This document shows, in pieces, positions 1 to 11,610 of a DNA stretch of 64,000 nucleotides (positions are counted from its first letter, which is position 1; each line of letters starts with the position of its first letter). Below the pieces are notes generated by a model, which worked only from the letters and a program-made list of their open reading frames with translations, did no database searches and was not told the DNA's origin. The stretch is from assembly GCA_033002965.1 (NCBI GenBank), contig JAURVB010002731.1:1-64000 (forward strand), in the 5' to 3' direction. The position numbers and the translations under genes were made by a program. The stretch comes from Piper betle (lineage: Eukaryota > Streptophyta > Magnoliopsida > Piperales > Piperaceae).

Positions 1-16
1 TTGGTTAATCCCAATA
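1..16 (+). repeat. 3' tip of the copia-1 5' LTR
   Basis: These 16 bases equal the end of the 3' LTR (5979-5994) except that the terminal CA has become TA. The PBS follows after two bases, which fixes this as an LTR end. Confidence 0.85.
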
Positions 17-18
17 AG

Positions 19-30
19 TAGTATTAGAAC
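19..30 (+). other. Primer binding site of copia-1, mutated
   Basis: The site reads tagtattagaac. The usual plant copia PBS, complementary to initiator methionine tRNA, is tggtatcagagc. All three differences are G-to-A or C-to-T transitions, the pattern expected from deamination of methylated cytosines in a silenced element. Confidence 0.8.
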
Positions 31-414
31 CTGGTTGGTTGGTTGGTTGCATATTTTTGTTGTTGATATTTGAAGCCCGCTTGGCGTTCGACAAAATTTT
101 TAAGAGCCTAGTTGATATATTTGTGATTTATATTTCGACAAGATGGCCAGTAGAAAAGTATGTTAAGATGATATCTCTTAAGGGGCCTAGTAACTAACAC
201 AATTAGATGGAAAGATGATTGATTATCTATATTTCAGCATTTGTATGAACCTATTACTGGTCAGAAATTGGCAAAAGTGACTGATAAAGACTGGAATTTG
301 GAATAAGTTAAATAAGAAGGTTATGGCTTGTTTGAGATAATGGGTAGATGAAGTTGTAGATCGTCATGTTTTTGAATTGACGTACTCAAAAGCAATATAG
401 GATAAACTTCAAAA

Positions 415-1424
415 GAAGTTTATGAGATGAATACTGCTGGTAACATGACCCTTTTGATAAGGAAATTAGTGAACTTGAGGTATAAAGATGGAAATAGCAT
501 AAGTGAGCATCTCAATGAGATGAAGAGTATTATTATTTAACTTGCCAGGATAAAGATGACTTTAGATGAAGAATGACAAGCTATCCTGCTTCTCAACACA
601 TTGTCATAGAACTAGGAAACATTGATGATCTTTGAGCAATGTTACAGCAGATGGAAAATTGACAATGAATATGGTAACAAGCAGTTTACTGAATGAGGAG
701 GTGCGAAGAAAATTTTTACTAACTTCAGGGTCTCATGTATTAGTGTCAGAAGAGGCAATGGGTAGATCGAGAAATAGAGACACAAACAGAAGGGACAAAA
801 GTCGAGGAAGGTCTAAATCCAAAAAAACTTGAAGTGTTATTATTGTAACAAGACAAATCACTTCACGAAGGATTGGTGGAAGTTCAAAAATGACTTGAAA
901 AATAAGGATAACAAGGATCAAAGAGAAATGAATACTAATGTTGTACATGATGACATGGTGATTCTTTCTGATCGTAGAAGATGGGTGTTTGATAGCTGAT
1001 TGTGATGTTAGTTGGGTAGTTGACTCAGGAGCATCGCTCCATACAACTCAAGTAGAAATTTTACTACATATGAACCATTGAATTTGGGTATAGTGAAGAT
1101 GAGAAGTAGTGATACTTCTAAAATTGTGGGACTTGGAAATGTGCATATCGTAATAAATACGGGTTACAAATTAGTTCTTAAAAACATCAGATATATTCTA
1201 GATTAGAGGATGAGTTTGTTATCAACCGGAGTGCTTGATGATGAAAGATTTGGTTCACAATTTGCACAAGGTGTATGGAAACTTGTGAAAGGTTCTTTGT
1301 TGTTCCTAAAAGGAAGAATGTTGTACTTTGTATAGGACTGAGACGAGTCTAGTTCGAGGGGAGGTTAATATCTATTCATTTGAATCCACTGCTAATTTGT
1401 GACACCATTGATTGGGACACATGA
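415..1424 (+). pseudogene. copia-1 gag region with first copy of the internal duplication
   Basis: Broken frames encode a UBN2-type gag fragment, then a CCHC-like zinc-knuckle remnant and a protease-like start (VDSGAS context near 1018-1035). From 583 to 1424 the sequence is repeated at 1916-2764 with high identity. This first copy holds more small deletions; for example the stretch around 970-985, which in the second copy reads into DREYDCLIAN, is disrupted. The copy stops abruptly at 1424, where an unrelated TG...CA-bounded segment begins. Confidence 0.8.
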
Positions 1425-1915
1425 TGTGGAATCCCTTAACTTAGTCCCACATCTAATACCTAATGGGAGAAGATCCTATTTATAAGTGGGAATTGACTAT
1501 AGATCTTTAACTTCCGGGGTACCCATTTTAAAGAAATGACTTAGCCCATTACGTTGCACTTTGGGCTGGGTCGTTATAAATATGGTATCAGAGTCGACCT
1601 GGTTCCGTGTTAGATGAATTGGGCTGGATTAGGGACGTTGGGTGAGGCTGCCGGTCACGGGCCAGAAAGGTCGTGGGCTGGGGCTAGCAACGGGCTAAGA
1701 ATAGGCATACTCTCATATATTCTGATAACTCATTCTGTTCTGCTGTGTTCCTGACGTTATCATCATATACTTGGGTAGGCATGACCCTCATAGCTCATAC
1801 ACGCGACCGACGTCGGCTCGGTACACGTGTCCTGAAACTGACTCAACTCGAAAAAATAACGGTCGACCCGACCGGTTCTAAATATAAAACCTTAACTCGA
1901 ATCGTGGGTTTTACA
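1425..1915 (+). mobile_element. Chimeric LTR/PBS fragment inserted between the duplicated blocks
   Basis: This 491-bp segment starts with TGTGGAATCCC and ends with GGGTTTTACA, so it has the TG...CA ends of an LTR. About 155 bp in, at 1583-1594, lies tggtatcagagt, one base from the plant LTR-element PBS, so the first part looks like a short LTR plus PBS of a TRIM or small element. The last ~205 bp (about 1709-1915) instead match, by eye at roughly 80%, the reverse complement of 20825-21033, the end of the large LTR-like unit there. The fragment therefore joins pieces of two LTR families. No coding sequence was seen. Confidence 0.7.
1583..1594 (+). other. PBS-like site inside the chimeric insert
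   Basis: The site tggtatcagagt, followed by cgacctgg, closely matches the initiator-tRNA PBS of plant LTR retrotransposons. It follows an LTR-like stretch ending cgttata, which suggests an LTR/PBS junction of a non-copia-1 element. Confidence 0.7.
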
Positions 1916-2764
1916 ATCCTGCTTCTCAACACATTGTCATAGAACTAGGAAACATTGATGATCTCTTTGAGCAATGCTGCTCCAGATGGAAAATTGACAA
2001 TGAATATGGTAACAAGCAGTTTACTGAATGAGGAGGTGCGAAGAAAATTTTTACCAACGTCAGGGTCTCATTCATTAGTGTCAAAAGAGGCAATAGGTAG
2101 ATTGACAAATAGAGACACAAACAAAGAGGACAAAAGTCGAGGAAGGTCTAAATCCAAAAAAACTTGAAGTGTTATTATTGTAACAAGACAAATTACTTCA
2201 CGAAGGATTGTTGGAAGTTCATAAAAGACTTGAAAAATAAGGATAACAAGGATCAAAGAGAAATGAATACTAATGTTGTACATGATGACATGATGATTCT
2301 TTCTGATCGTGAGTATGATTGTTTGATAGCTAATTGTGATGTTAGTTGGGTAGTTGACTCAGGAGCATCGTTTCATACAACTCCAAGTTGAAATTTTTTT
2401 ACTACATATGAACCATTGAATTTGGGTATAGTGAAGATGGGAAATAGTGATACTTCCAAAATTGTGGGACTTGGAAATGTACATATCGTAACAAATATGG
2501 GTTACAAATTAGTGCTTAAAAACATCAGATATATTCTAGATTTGAGGATGAGTTTGTTATCAACCGGAGTGCTTGATAATGAAAGATTTGGTTCACAATT
2601 TGTACAAGGTGTATGGAAACTTGTGAAAGGTTCTTTTGTTGTTCCTAAAGGGAAGAAGTGTTGTACTTTGTATAGGACTCAGACGAGTCTAGTTCGAGGG
2701 GAAGTTAATATCTATTCATTTGAATCCACTGCTAATTTGTGACACCATTGATTGGGACACATGA
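1916..2764 (+). repeat. Second copy of the copia-1 internal duplication (gag end, zinc knuckle, protease, pre-integrase)
   Basis: This block repeats 583-1424 at an initial offset of 1333 bp. It is the better preserved copy. It encodes a zinc knuckle (CYYCNKTNYFTKDC, 2170-2211), a protease active-site segment (WVVDSGASFHTT, near 2347-2382) and a GAG-pre-integrase region. The block ends at 2764, where the copia sequence continues without the insert, so this copy is the one collinear with the rest of the element. Confidence 0.85.
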
Positions 2765-3657
2765 GTGAGTAGGGACTACAAAAATTAAAGAAGCTAAATC
2801 TCCTTCCTAAGGTCAAGGACATCACAATTAGTCTTTGTGACCATTGTTTAGTGGGCAAACAACGTTGGACATCTTTTTCAAGCACTAAATACAGGAAGTC
2901 AGAAGTTTTTAAGTTGGTATACACTGATGTGTGTGAGCCTATTGCGGTAAAAGCTCATGGCGGTTCTATTTATTTTGTTACTTTTATTGATGATACTTCT
3001 AGGAATGTGTGAGCTTATGGTATAAAAAATAAAAGTGATGTTTTTGGCACCTTTAAGAATTTTTATGTATTGGCTGAAAGAGAAACTAGTAGGCTCTTAA
3101 AATGCCTTAGAAGTGATAATGATGGTGAATATTATTTTATTGAATTTGATGAATATTGTAGCAAATATGAGATTAGGCATGAGAAGACGGTTCATTATAC
3201 TCCTCAACATAATGGAGTAGCTAAAAGAATAAACAAGACTATCTCTGAGAGGATTAGAAGTATGTTTTCTTCAGTTAAGTTGTCTAAAAGCTTCTGGGGT
3301 GAGGCCATGAGTACAACTTGTTATTGGATCAACAAATCTCCCACACATGACCTGGACAATGACATACTAGAAAGGGTTTGAAGTGACAAAAAGGTCAATT
3401 CTTCTCCTTTGAGAGTCTTTAGTTGTAAGGCCTTTGCGCATATGCCCAAGGAGCAAAGGGCGGAGTTTGACTCTAGAGCCGTAGAATATATTTTTTTGGG
3501 ATATGGTGATGATAAGTTTGGATACAAACGTTGGGACCCTAACAATAGAAAACTAATTCGAAGCAAAGATGTAATTTTAAGGGACGATCAAACAATTGAG
3601 GACTTTGGCAAGGAAGAAGTTCCTCAAACAAAATCTCAAAAAGCTTGGAAAAGATAA
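2765..3657 (+). pseudogene. copia-1 integrase
   Basis: The zinc-binding part ends with CDHCLVGKQR (near 2838). The catalytic core follows with KLVYTDVCEP, then LRSDNDGEYY, then HYTPQHNGVAKRINKT, the usual rve DDE layout with D, D and E positions; the E is replaced because VAERxN has become VAKRIN. The end has the copia-type motif FLGYGDDKFGYKRW. In-frame stops (for example at 3010, 3379 and 3655) make it non-functional. Confidence 0.88.
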
Positions 3658-3827
3658 AAGAACCTTCAACCTTAACTAGAAGTGAATAGGTGCCTTAGGA
3701 TGACATAGTTATTCCCCTACCTACTGATGATGAGGGTGAGGATGTGGTGTCCGATGATATTTTTAATGAGTTTGTTTATGATGCTGGATAAGAAAATGAA
3801 GATTCTAATCAAGGGCAACCAACTAAT

Positions 3828-5460
3828 GTGAGAAGATCAGCTCATGAACTAGCTCCGCCAACAAGATATCAATCATCAGAATATGTGACAATCACTAAAT
3901 GTGGAGAACCAGAAAATTTCAGCGAGGCCAAAGCTCATGTAGAAAAGGAGAAATGGTTGATAGCAATACAAGATGAAATGAAATTTTTGCATGATAATCA
4001 CACCTATGAGTTGGTGGATCTTTCTAAGGGGAAGAGAGTATTGAAGAACAAATGGGTCTACATGATCAAATATGAATAAAATAACACACAACCAAGGTAC
4101 ATGGTAAGGTTGGTGGTAAAAGGATTTGGATAGAAGAAAGATATTAATTTCAATGAAAAATTTTCTCCTATTGTTAAAATGTCTTCTATTAAAATTGTTC
4201 TAGCTTTGGCTGCAAGTTTGGACTTAGAAGTTGAATAGTTAAATGTAAAGACAACCTTTTTTCATGGTGATCTTGAGGAGATCATATACATGGAGCAACC
4301 AGAGGGTTTTAATGTTAGAGGAAAGGAACAGATAGTATGTAGATTGAAAAAGAGTTTGTATAGTTTGAAGCAAGCCCGTAGATAGTGGTACAAAAAGTTT
4401 GATTCTTTTATGAAAATAATGGGTACAAGAAGTCTGTTTCTGATCACTGTGTGTTCATCAAGATGTTTGATAATTGTGACTTTATTATTCTGTTGCTTTA
4501 TGTGGATGATATGTTGATTGTAAGACATGATAGAGCCAAGATTGCAAGTTTAAAGAAGAACTTGAATAAATCCTTTGCAATGAAGGATTTGGGATCGGCA
4601 AAGCAAATCAGAGGGATGTCTATTTGGTGTGACAGGGGAGCTAGAAAGCTTTGGGTGTCACAGGAAAAGTACATAGAAAAAGTACTTGAAAAATTCAACA
4701 TGAAAGATGCAAAGATGGTTGGAGTTCTACTTAGGGGTCACTTCAAGTTGAAGAAAAGTGACCTAAGTGAAACAGAAATGAAAGAAATGACAAAGGTTCA
4801 TTATTCTTTTGTGGTTGATAGTTTGATATATGCTATGGTTTGTACAAGAATAGTGAGCAGACATTTAACAAATCTAAGTAAAGAACATTGGCAAACAGTT
4901 AAATAGATAATGAGGTAGTTGAGAGGTATATCCAAAATGTGTATATATTTTAGAAATGATAAATTTTTATTGGTTGGCTACACTGAGACAAACATGACAG
5001 GTGACTTGGAGACAAGAAGGTCAACATCTGGGTTTGTTGTTAATTTTGCTAATGAGGCTGTGTATTGGCAATCTAAGTTGCAAAAGTGTGTTGCGTTATC
5101 TACAACTAAAGCTTAATTTATTGTTATACAGAAGCTTGCAAGGAGATGCTATGGACGAAGAGATTTTTGAATGAAATTGGTGTTAAACAGGAGAGATACA
5201 TTGTACACTGTGATAGCCAGAGTGTAATTCACCGGAGCAAAAATTTAAGTTTTTATTCAAGGAGCAAACGCATTGATGTGAAATATCACTAGATAAGAGA
5301 TGTATTGGAAAGTAAATCTCTTGAGCTAGCAAAAATTCATACTGCAGAGAATGTTTCAGATATGATAACTAAAGTTGTGTCAAAAGAGAAATCTATTTAC
5401 TACAGGAATGGAATAGGCATGGATGGAGTTTTTTTATGCCGGCTAGAGGTACTTTATAGA
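3828..5460 (+). pseudogene. copia-1 reverse transcriptase and RNase H
   Basis: The RT starts with a weakened WLIAIQDEMKFLHDN, NKWVYMIK and LVVKGFG, continues with YMEQPEGF and SLYSLKQARR, and has the catalytic LLLYVDDMLI near 4492-4521. The RNase H portion has RRSTSGFVVN and VALSTTKA (near 5016-5115), then decays to 5450. There are several stops and at least two frameshifts, so no active polyprotein can be made. Confidence 0.9.
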
Positions 5461-5463
5461 ATT

Positions 5464-5477
5464 GGGTAGGGGAGGTT
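5464..5477 (+). other. Polypurine tract of copia-1
   Basis: The purine-rich run gggtaggggaggtt sits directly before the TG of the 3' LTR, where plus-strand DNA synthesis is primed in LTR elements. Confidence 0.75.
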
Positions 5478-5994
5478 TGTTGGGTTGTCCCTCCTCTATA
5501 AATACATGAAATTGCAACCCTATTTTTGTAAAAATTAAGATTTTGTAGATTTGGTTAGTTGAAAGGAATAAAAATAGCATCTGACATTTTTCTTCATTGG
5601 TTGTTGGGATTTTAGTTTTTAGAGAAAAAAAACTAGAAAGGTAAAAAGAAAATTGTGTGGATTAAAGAAAGATGAATATTTTGTTGAGATTTGCTTCTAA
5701 TCGTCAATGGTAACTTCTCTAAGTTCTTAATATGTAATTCTCTATTTTTTTTGTGATTAATATCAATTTTATAGAAAGTACATTCAATTGGAATTTGTTA
5801 CCTGTGGATTTTTTTGTATCAAAGTTATGATATAGTGAATTTGATATTACTATTTGTCCGGTGGTTTTTTTCTCAAATATAAGATTTTTTACTTAAAATT
5901 AGTTTGATTTGTTGGTTTGTGGTATGTTTATATCTTGTTTGGTATTTTAATCCTTTTAAATTAAAATGGAAATTTTGTTTGGTTAATCCCAACA
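5478..5994 (+). repeat. 3' LTR of copia-1
   Basis: The LTR starts TGTTGGG and ends CCCAACA, a 7-bp inverted terminal repeat, and is 517 bp long. It follows a polypurine tract and its last 16 bases match window positions 1-16. A TATA-like ctataaata lies 23 bp into the LTR (about 5495). Confidence 0.88.
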
Positions 5995-8900
5995 ACAAAA
6001 GATCTGGAGAAGCTTTCCGGTGAATTCTTAGGTATACAACGTGTGCTTCAAGATGCTGAGACGAAGCAGATCAGTGCCACGGCCTTGGGAAGTTGGCTGC
6101 AAAAGCTCAAGTATGTGGCATACGACCTCTATGACCTGTTAGACTGAAGAATTTTGGAAATTGATGAAGTGACCACCTCTCCTTCCACTAATTTCTTTGG
6201 AGATCAAGTACGACTTTCCTCATCTCTTTTGACCTCTCTCATAAAGCCTCCAATTCGGCAACTTGAATATGTAAAAAGGACGTTGGAACAAATAGCACAA
6301 GAAAAGGAAACGTATCAGCTTTCCGTCAACCCTGTTTGTTAGAAGAATGAGATAAGAAAGAAGAATCGATTCTTGGGTAGATCAATCTAGTGTAATTGGT
6401 CAAGATGAAGATAAGAAAACATTGATAAGTAAACTTACAAATGAAGAAGGTTTATTTTAGGAAAAAGGAAAGGTCCCTACCATATTCATATTGGGTATGG
6501 GTGGCTTGGGTAAAACAACTCTAGCTAAATCTATAAACAATGATGGAAGAGTCAAAGAACACTTTGATGGTAAGTGTATGCGTGTGTGTGTCGTAGAGGT
6601 CTTTGATAGGGAACTCATTATGATAAGTATGATTCAGAGTTGGGGCGAAAATATTGTTCATAAGCCTTCTAGGCGGGAACAACCGGAAGAAATGCTAAAA
6701 GACAGGCTATACCTTTTGATTCTTGATATCTGGAATGAAGATTATCTGGTATTGGAGCCTTTGCAGGAGATTCTAAATTAAGGGGCAAATGGTAGTAGGG
6801 TGGTCATCACAGCACGAAATAGAGGGGTTGCAGCTAAAATTGGATGTGCTTACAGACATAAATTGGGGGGCTTAGCTCATGGTAAATGCCTATCAATTTT
6901 TAAGAAGATAGTTATTGAGCAGGGGAAGGATCAGGAATATGAAGCTTTAATGGATATTGGTAATGAAATTGTGAAAAAATGTGGTGGCCTTCCTTTAGCC
7001 GTGAAAACCTTAGCAAGTGCCATTAGAGGTATACATACTACCGACAAGAGAACAATGGGAAAACATCCTAAAAAATAAAATATGGGATTTACAACCATCA
7101 GAAGCAGGAATTTTGCCTGCTCTCTGATGTTGAGCTATGTACAGTTATCCCCACACTTAAAGAATTGCTTCGGCTATTGTTCTATTTTCGAAAAAGATAA
7201 GTTGATAAGATTGTGGGTGTCTCAAGGTTATATTATTGTAAAAGATGAGCGAAGGTAAAAACAAGCAGGAGAAGAGTGTTTAGATGAGTTGTTAGCTCGT
7301 TCCATGTTACAAGAACCTGAAAGAGATGAAAAGGGCATCATAACAAGTTGTAAAATTCACGATCTTGTACATGCCCTTAATCAATGGGTGACTAAAGAAA
7401 AATGTCGCGTCATAGTATCAGGAAACGCGTCGGACAATAATCCCCTGAGGCTTGCCAATGCTCGCCACTGTGTTGTAAAAGGAGAGTCAACAAGGGATAT
7501 CAAATTAGTGGGAACTGAAAAGTTACGAACACTCATTTGTCCTCTTCATAACTGTCATACTGAGGACAAATTGAAGTTGTTGAAGAGCACTAGGTGCTGA
7601 TTTTAAAACGTTGTAATGTACGACTTGCATCTAAGCACCTTGGGAGGCTAGTACACACTTGATGCAGTTACCTGCATCGATAGGGAAACTGAAGGAGCTT
7701 AGATACTTGGATTTGTCGGGTACAAATATAAGGAGTTTGCCGGAAATTGTGGCTTCCCTTACTAATATAAGACAATTGAATGTTCAATGGTGTCAGTCTC
7801 TAAGGGAATTGCCTAAAAGAATAATTTCCCTTCCACGTTTACAGGTGATTGGCCTAGGACATTGTCATATTATAACATACCCAAGGGGATCCTTGCAATG
7901 GCGGGTTTAAGACAGATGAATACCCAAGGATGTAGGGGATTAAAAAAGTTGCCGAAAGAAATTGGGAGGCGAAATGATGTGTTGGTGAGATTAGACAGAT
8001 TCCCAATTGCGGCAGCCGGTAAAGATGCGGGAGGAGGGTGCAGCAGTAACATCGGAGTGCTCGGAGGTCCGAACATTATCATTCATCCACGATGGCGGCT
8101 TGACACACGCAACTTGGAGGAGGTTGGGAGCAGAGATGAGGCCCGAACTGTCAAGCTAGACGAGAAGACACTGTCTTCGTTATTTGCTACTCTGTTGGGG
8201 GGTGAGGGGTACTCGCACTCGCAGTCGTAGTCATGGGATGGACGTATTGTAGCTGCTCAAGGCGTATTGGAAGGTTTACATCCACCTCAGCAGCTCATGA
8301 ATGTAGAAATACGCCATTATCCTGGCCCAACATTTCCAAGTTGGATGGGTGACGACGGCGCCAACTGTCTCCTTGAATATGTGACACTCGAGAACTGCGA
8401 GAACTGCACCAGACTGCCTCCTCTTGGCAAGTTGCCATGCCTCGAAAGACTTAAAATTGCGGGACTGCCGGGAGGGAAGAGAGTACGGAGGGAGTTCTTT
8501 GGCGGCCCGTCACCTGCCTTCCCAAACTTAAGAGAGCACATTTTCCACGATATGAGGACTTGATCTGAGTGGGTGGCGTTGCCCTGCAGTGAAGAAGAAG
8601 GGAGCGAGTCATACTCGTGGCCGTCCCCTGTTATGCCCAACTGTCAAGATTGGAATTACTTGGCTACCCCAAGCTGGAAGCGATGCCCCCATTTTCACCA
8701 CCAGCCTCCACGAGCTCCTTATAAGGAGCAGCCGATGTTACGCTGTGTCCATCCACAATACTTTCCCGACCACTCTTCACATAGTGGGCGATGGGACGAT
8801 GATCGCGATTGACTCTGACTTGAATATATTGGTGGTTCAGAGCTAAGGGAACTTCCTGCTGGCCTCCCCTCCACCCTACCCTGCAAAAGCTCACACTTAC

Positions 8901-9156
8901 TGGCCTCCACCACTTGAGGTCTCTCCCCGAGGAGCTCGTACAACTTACGGATTTACAACTGGTCATTTGGAGCTGCCCTAAGCTGTGGAGGAAGTACCGG
9001 ATTGGGGGGAAAACTCCGGCCCAAGATTGCCTACTTCCCTGTCGTTGAAATCGATGGACGCTGAGGAAGACGCCGGATTGGGAGAAGACTCTCGCCCAGG
9101 ATTTCCTACCCCCCCACAGTGCAGTCTGGACGATGTACTCAATATTCAACTACGGT
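5995..9156 (+). pseudogene. CC-NBS-LRR disease resistance gene (RGA type), degenerate and interrupted by copia-1
   Basis: Intact CNL proteins are intracellular immune receptors that sense pathogen effectors through an ATP-binding switch. Visible parts in order: Rx-type coiled-coil remnant (DLEKLSGEF, VLQDAETKQ, YDLYDLLD) at 6000-6146; P-loop GMGGLGKTT near 6494; kinase-2-like LLILDIWNED near 6713; RNBS-B-like SRVVITARN near 6793; GLPLAVKTLA near 6982; an MHD-like IHDLVHAL near 7355; and leucine-rich repeats such as LRYLDLSGTNIRSLP (7696-7740) through about 8980, ending with LPEELVQLTDLQ. Many lesions break it, including stops at 6147, 6340, 6461, 6779, 7076, 8228 and 8561. The N terminus is missing and probably lies left of copia-1, outside the window. 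There is no sign that any part is still translated. Confidence 0.92.
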
Positions 9157-10075
9157 ACGTGAGTGGCACATCCAAAGTTTCTTCTTCATTCTTCTTCTTC
9201 ATCATGCACACTCCTTTCACTATATTATACTAACTACGTACGATCTTTTCTCAGAGCGACATACAAAATAAATTTTAATTTTATATATAATTTTTTATTG
9301 AATAATAAATATAATAAGATAAATCATAATAATTTAATATATTAAATGTATCTTAAATATAAATTGTGATTAAATTCAAACTCAATATTACAATAAGTAG
9401 GTAAGATGTTGCAGACATGCCTGACTTATGCTATATAAATTTTAATTTTATAAATAAATTATTATTAAATAAAATAGATTATAATAATTTAATTTCTTAA
9501 ATATAAATTCAGATATACTTAATTAATTAAATAAATAAATTATAATTATTTAATTTTTTATTATATTTTTTCAAAGCAAATAGAACAATTTTTATTAGTA
9601 AAAAATTAAAAATTAAAATTAATCAGATTCAAACACCTTACTTTCAATATTAGAAGGTAATTTTATTGTTTTTTTTTAAAAAAATTGAAATTAGCCGAGA
9701 TCGAACCCAAAGTATTTTTTAATTTTTTTTTTGTAACTTTATATCTTAAATATGTTACTTCTATTTAAAAAGCTAGCATTGAATTTTTGTTTTAGCGATG
9801 ACAGTAGATTTCTGTCTAGACAGGGAATGAATGGCCATTTCCTCGTGTAAAAGGTCGTCTGTGGAACGCTTGCCCATTGATGTCTCCATGACGTACGTAT
9901 CTTCACCCCTTATTTTAAAATGCCTCTAACACGAAAAGTTGACCAATTTAAAGGCTACACTAAAAAAGCCGTGTAGCTATGGAGTAAAAAGAAGAGCATT
10001 ACATCCTCATGAGCAACATACAGAGCTTGTTTTCAATCTCCCATGGCACCAACTTGGTGCCACTGTATCATCTAG
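9157..10075. other. AT-rich intergenic stretch
   Basis: This stretch is mostly A+T with runs of T (9668-9740) and no recognisable gene. Short direct repeats of the type aattttaattttata occur near 9270 and 9440. No TIR or LTR ends were found. Confidence 0.6.
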
Positions 10076-10492
10076 CTAATCCTGATCGTTCTGTCCACAT
10101 AACGAGGCCACTGGCCAGTGACTGGCACTCCCCATGCTGGTGTCAGAAGCTATTGTGCCATGCTCCAATTCCTCGTCTTCCTCTGGCAGATGCATGTTTT
10201 CGCGTCTCAGGAAGTAGTACAGCTCAAGGTCACCCATGTCGACGCCGGCCATAATGGTGGCGGAAGCATCTGAGAAGGAAGAGCCGCAGCTTTCCTCGTT
10301 AATGTTGATGGTGAGGAGGGGAGAAGCTTGAGGAGCCAGCTTGACACCAGTCTCAAGTTCTTCCTCTAGCTCCAGCATCATACCCGCCACTGCGTTCTCG
10401 TCTAACTCACAAAACTCAGACCCTTCTTCCTCCACATGGTCAATTTCCTCACTCAGCAGGCCTGTCAATCCCTCCATTATGCTAATGCCCAC
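10076..10492 (-). CDS. Small acidic protein of unknown function
   Basis: A single open frame of 138 residues, starting MGISIMEGLTG; the second Met (10477) may be the true start because MEGL starts are common. The protein is strongly acidic in its first half (EEIDHVEEEGSEF, then ELEEELETG near residues 42-50) and Ser-rich in the middle (CGSSFSDASATI, residues 69-80). No domain, signal peptide or membrane segment was recognised. A TATA box lies about 90 bp upstream (10583-10592, read on the minus strand as CTATAAAATA) and an ACGT-core element just beyond it at about 10574-10581. A good promoter and an uninterrupted frame in otherwise AT-rich DNA suggest a real intronless gene, but the function is unknown and it could be a fragment of a longer gene. 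Confidence 0.5.
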   Translation of the reverse strand: MGISIMEGLTGLLSEEIDHVEEEGSEFCELDENAVAGMMLELEEELETGVKLAPQASPLLTININEESCGSSFSDASATIMAGVDMGDLELYYFLRRENMHLPEEDEELEHGTIASDTSMGSASHWPVASLCGQNDQD

Positions 10493-10582
10493 GCCAACAA
10501 CTAGCTAGTTTTTGAAGCAGTAGCAATGGGTAGGAAAGTAAAGAAGCTCAATAGCTTCTTTTGGGGAGGCAGATTACGTGAG

Positions 10583-10592
10583 TATTTTATAG
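10583..10592 (-). promoter_or_regulatory. TATA box for the small acidic protein gene
   Basis: On the minus strand this reads CTATAAAATA, a strong plant TATA box, about 90 bp before the first ATG at 10492. The expected start of transcription is near 10555. Confidence 0.5.
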
Positions 10593-10599
10593 GCAATGT

Positions 10600-11610
10600 T
10601 GCCCGAGTCCTCTTTCCCATAACCGCGACTCCTTTAAAAATGTCCATAGCTGTGGGCGTTTTTTGGACGCTAAACACGGATGACTAACAAGTGTGTCGAA
10701 AACGGGACCTTGTTGCTTTGAAAAAAAGACCTTACCTGCGTGTAGGAGCTTCTCTACTCTTTTGTTCTCTTCTTGCTCTTTTCGTACGGGTTGGCTTGGT
10801 CCTGGTATGCCCACTTGAGCTTGGCTGCTGTTAACAGCAATGGAAGAAAGGGCGTAGGAGGATAGATTGGGACAGCAGCCGCCAGGGCTATGCCTGGTGG
10901 TTAGTAAAGAATTTGGATTTATTAGCCTCAAACTATTACTAAATTCCATGCAGTCGTGGTTTGTGATGCTAATGGCTTAGTATATACGTGAAGTTGGTGT
11001 GCTGGGAGTTGGGAAAATGCATGAGAAAGATGCATAAGTTTAGGACTGTTGCGACCTAATACTAATTGAAAGAAGAAAGCTTTAGAGGGAAGGTTCAATT
11101 GTAGCTGCTTGGATATGATCATGGCAAGTGATGAGTCCCTCTCTTATTACTAGCTCGTTTTCCATCTGAAATTTTGTCATCTTCACAATGATGTTACATT
11201 TGTTTTATCATAACATACATTTTAAAATAAGTTTGTATTATAATGGATGAGGAGAAAAGCATGCTGAGGTAACGTTTCTGTTAAAGCAAAGATTGAAGCA
11301 GGGAGCATGGTGGAAAGCAGAGAAACGTTTTCCACAACTTGATCAATACTTCCACTGTCGGCTAAAATTCCCTATCAATATTGCGTAAATCTAGTAGGGA
11401 CCCAATGAATGTTGATGCAAGTTGGGACTTCTCGTGTTAACTAGTGATCTATATAGATTTCTCATAACTCCTTCCTCAAAAAATAGATTAAATAAATTGT
11501 TGTTTCTGAAAAAAGAAGCTATTTTCCTTGGTGTTTATACTGGTTATTTGTTTGATAACCCGAATGAATGGTTCAATTTCAATGGGTATTATCAGCAGAC
11601 GAAAATCACA
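10600..11610. other. Intergenic stretch between the small acidic gene and the reductase gene
   Basis: The segment contains short open frames on both strands (for example 10587-10949 minus) with no family resemblance. It holds the presumed promoter of the acidic-protein gene at one end and the 3' untranslated region of the reductase gene at the other. No repeat ends were identified. Confidence 0.5.

Larger units (their letters stand above)
1..5994 (+). mobile_element. Ty1/copia retrotransposon copia-1, degenerate, 5' end outside window
   Basis: The order of parts is that of a Ty1/copia element: end of a 5' LTR, PBS, gag with a zinc knuckle, protease, integrase, reverse transcriptase, RNase H, polypurine tract and 3' LTR. 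Positions 1-16 (ttggttaatcccaata) match the last 16 bases of the 3' LTR at 5979-5994 with one C-to-T change, so the 5' LTR lies mostly left of the window. Every coding domain carries stops and frameshifts, so the element is dead. It ends exactly where CC-NBS-LRR homology begins at 5995, suggesting insertion into that resistance gene, but the left target site cannot be seen. It carries a large internal duplication (583-1424 and 1916-2764). Confidence 0.93.

Noticed and set aside
1..5994. Possible plant pararetrovirus instead of copia-1
   Set aside because: The order integrase before RT, the initiator-tRNA PBS next to an LTR end, and the polypurine tract with TG...CA LTR identify Ty1/copia. No movement or coat protein is seen.
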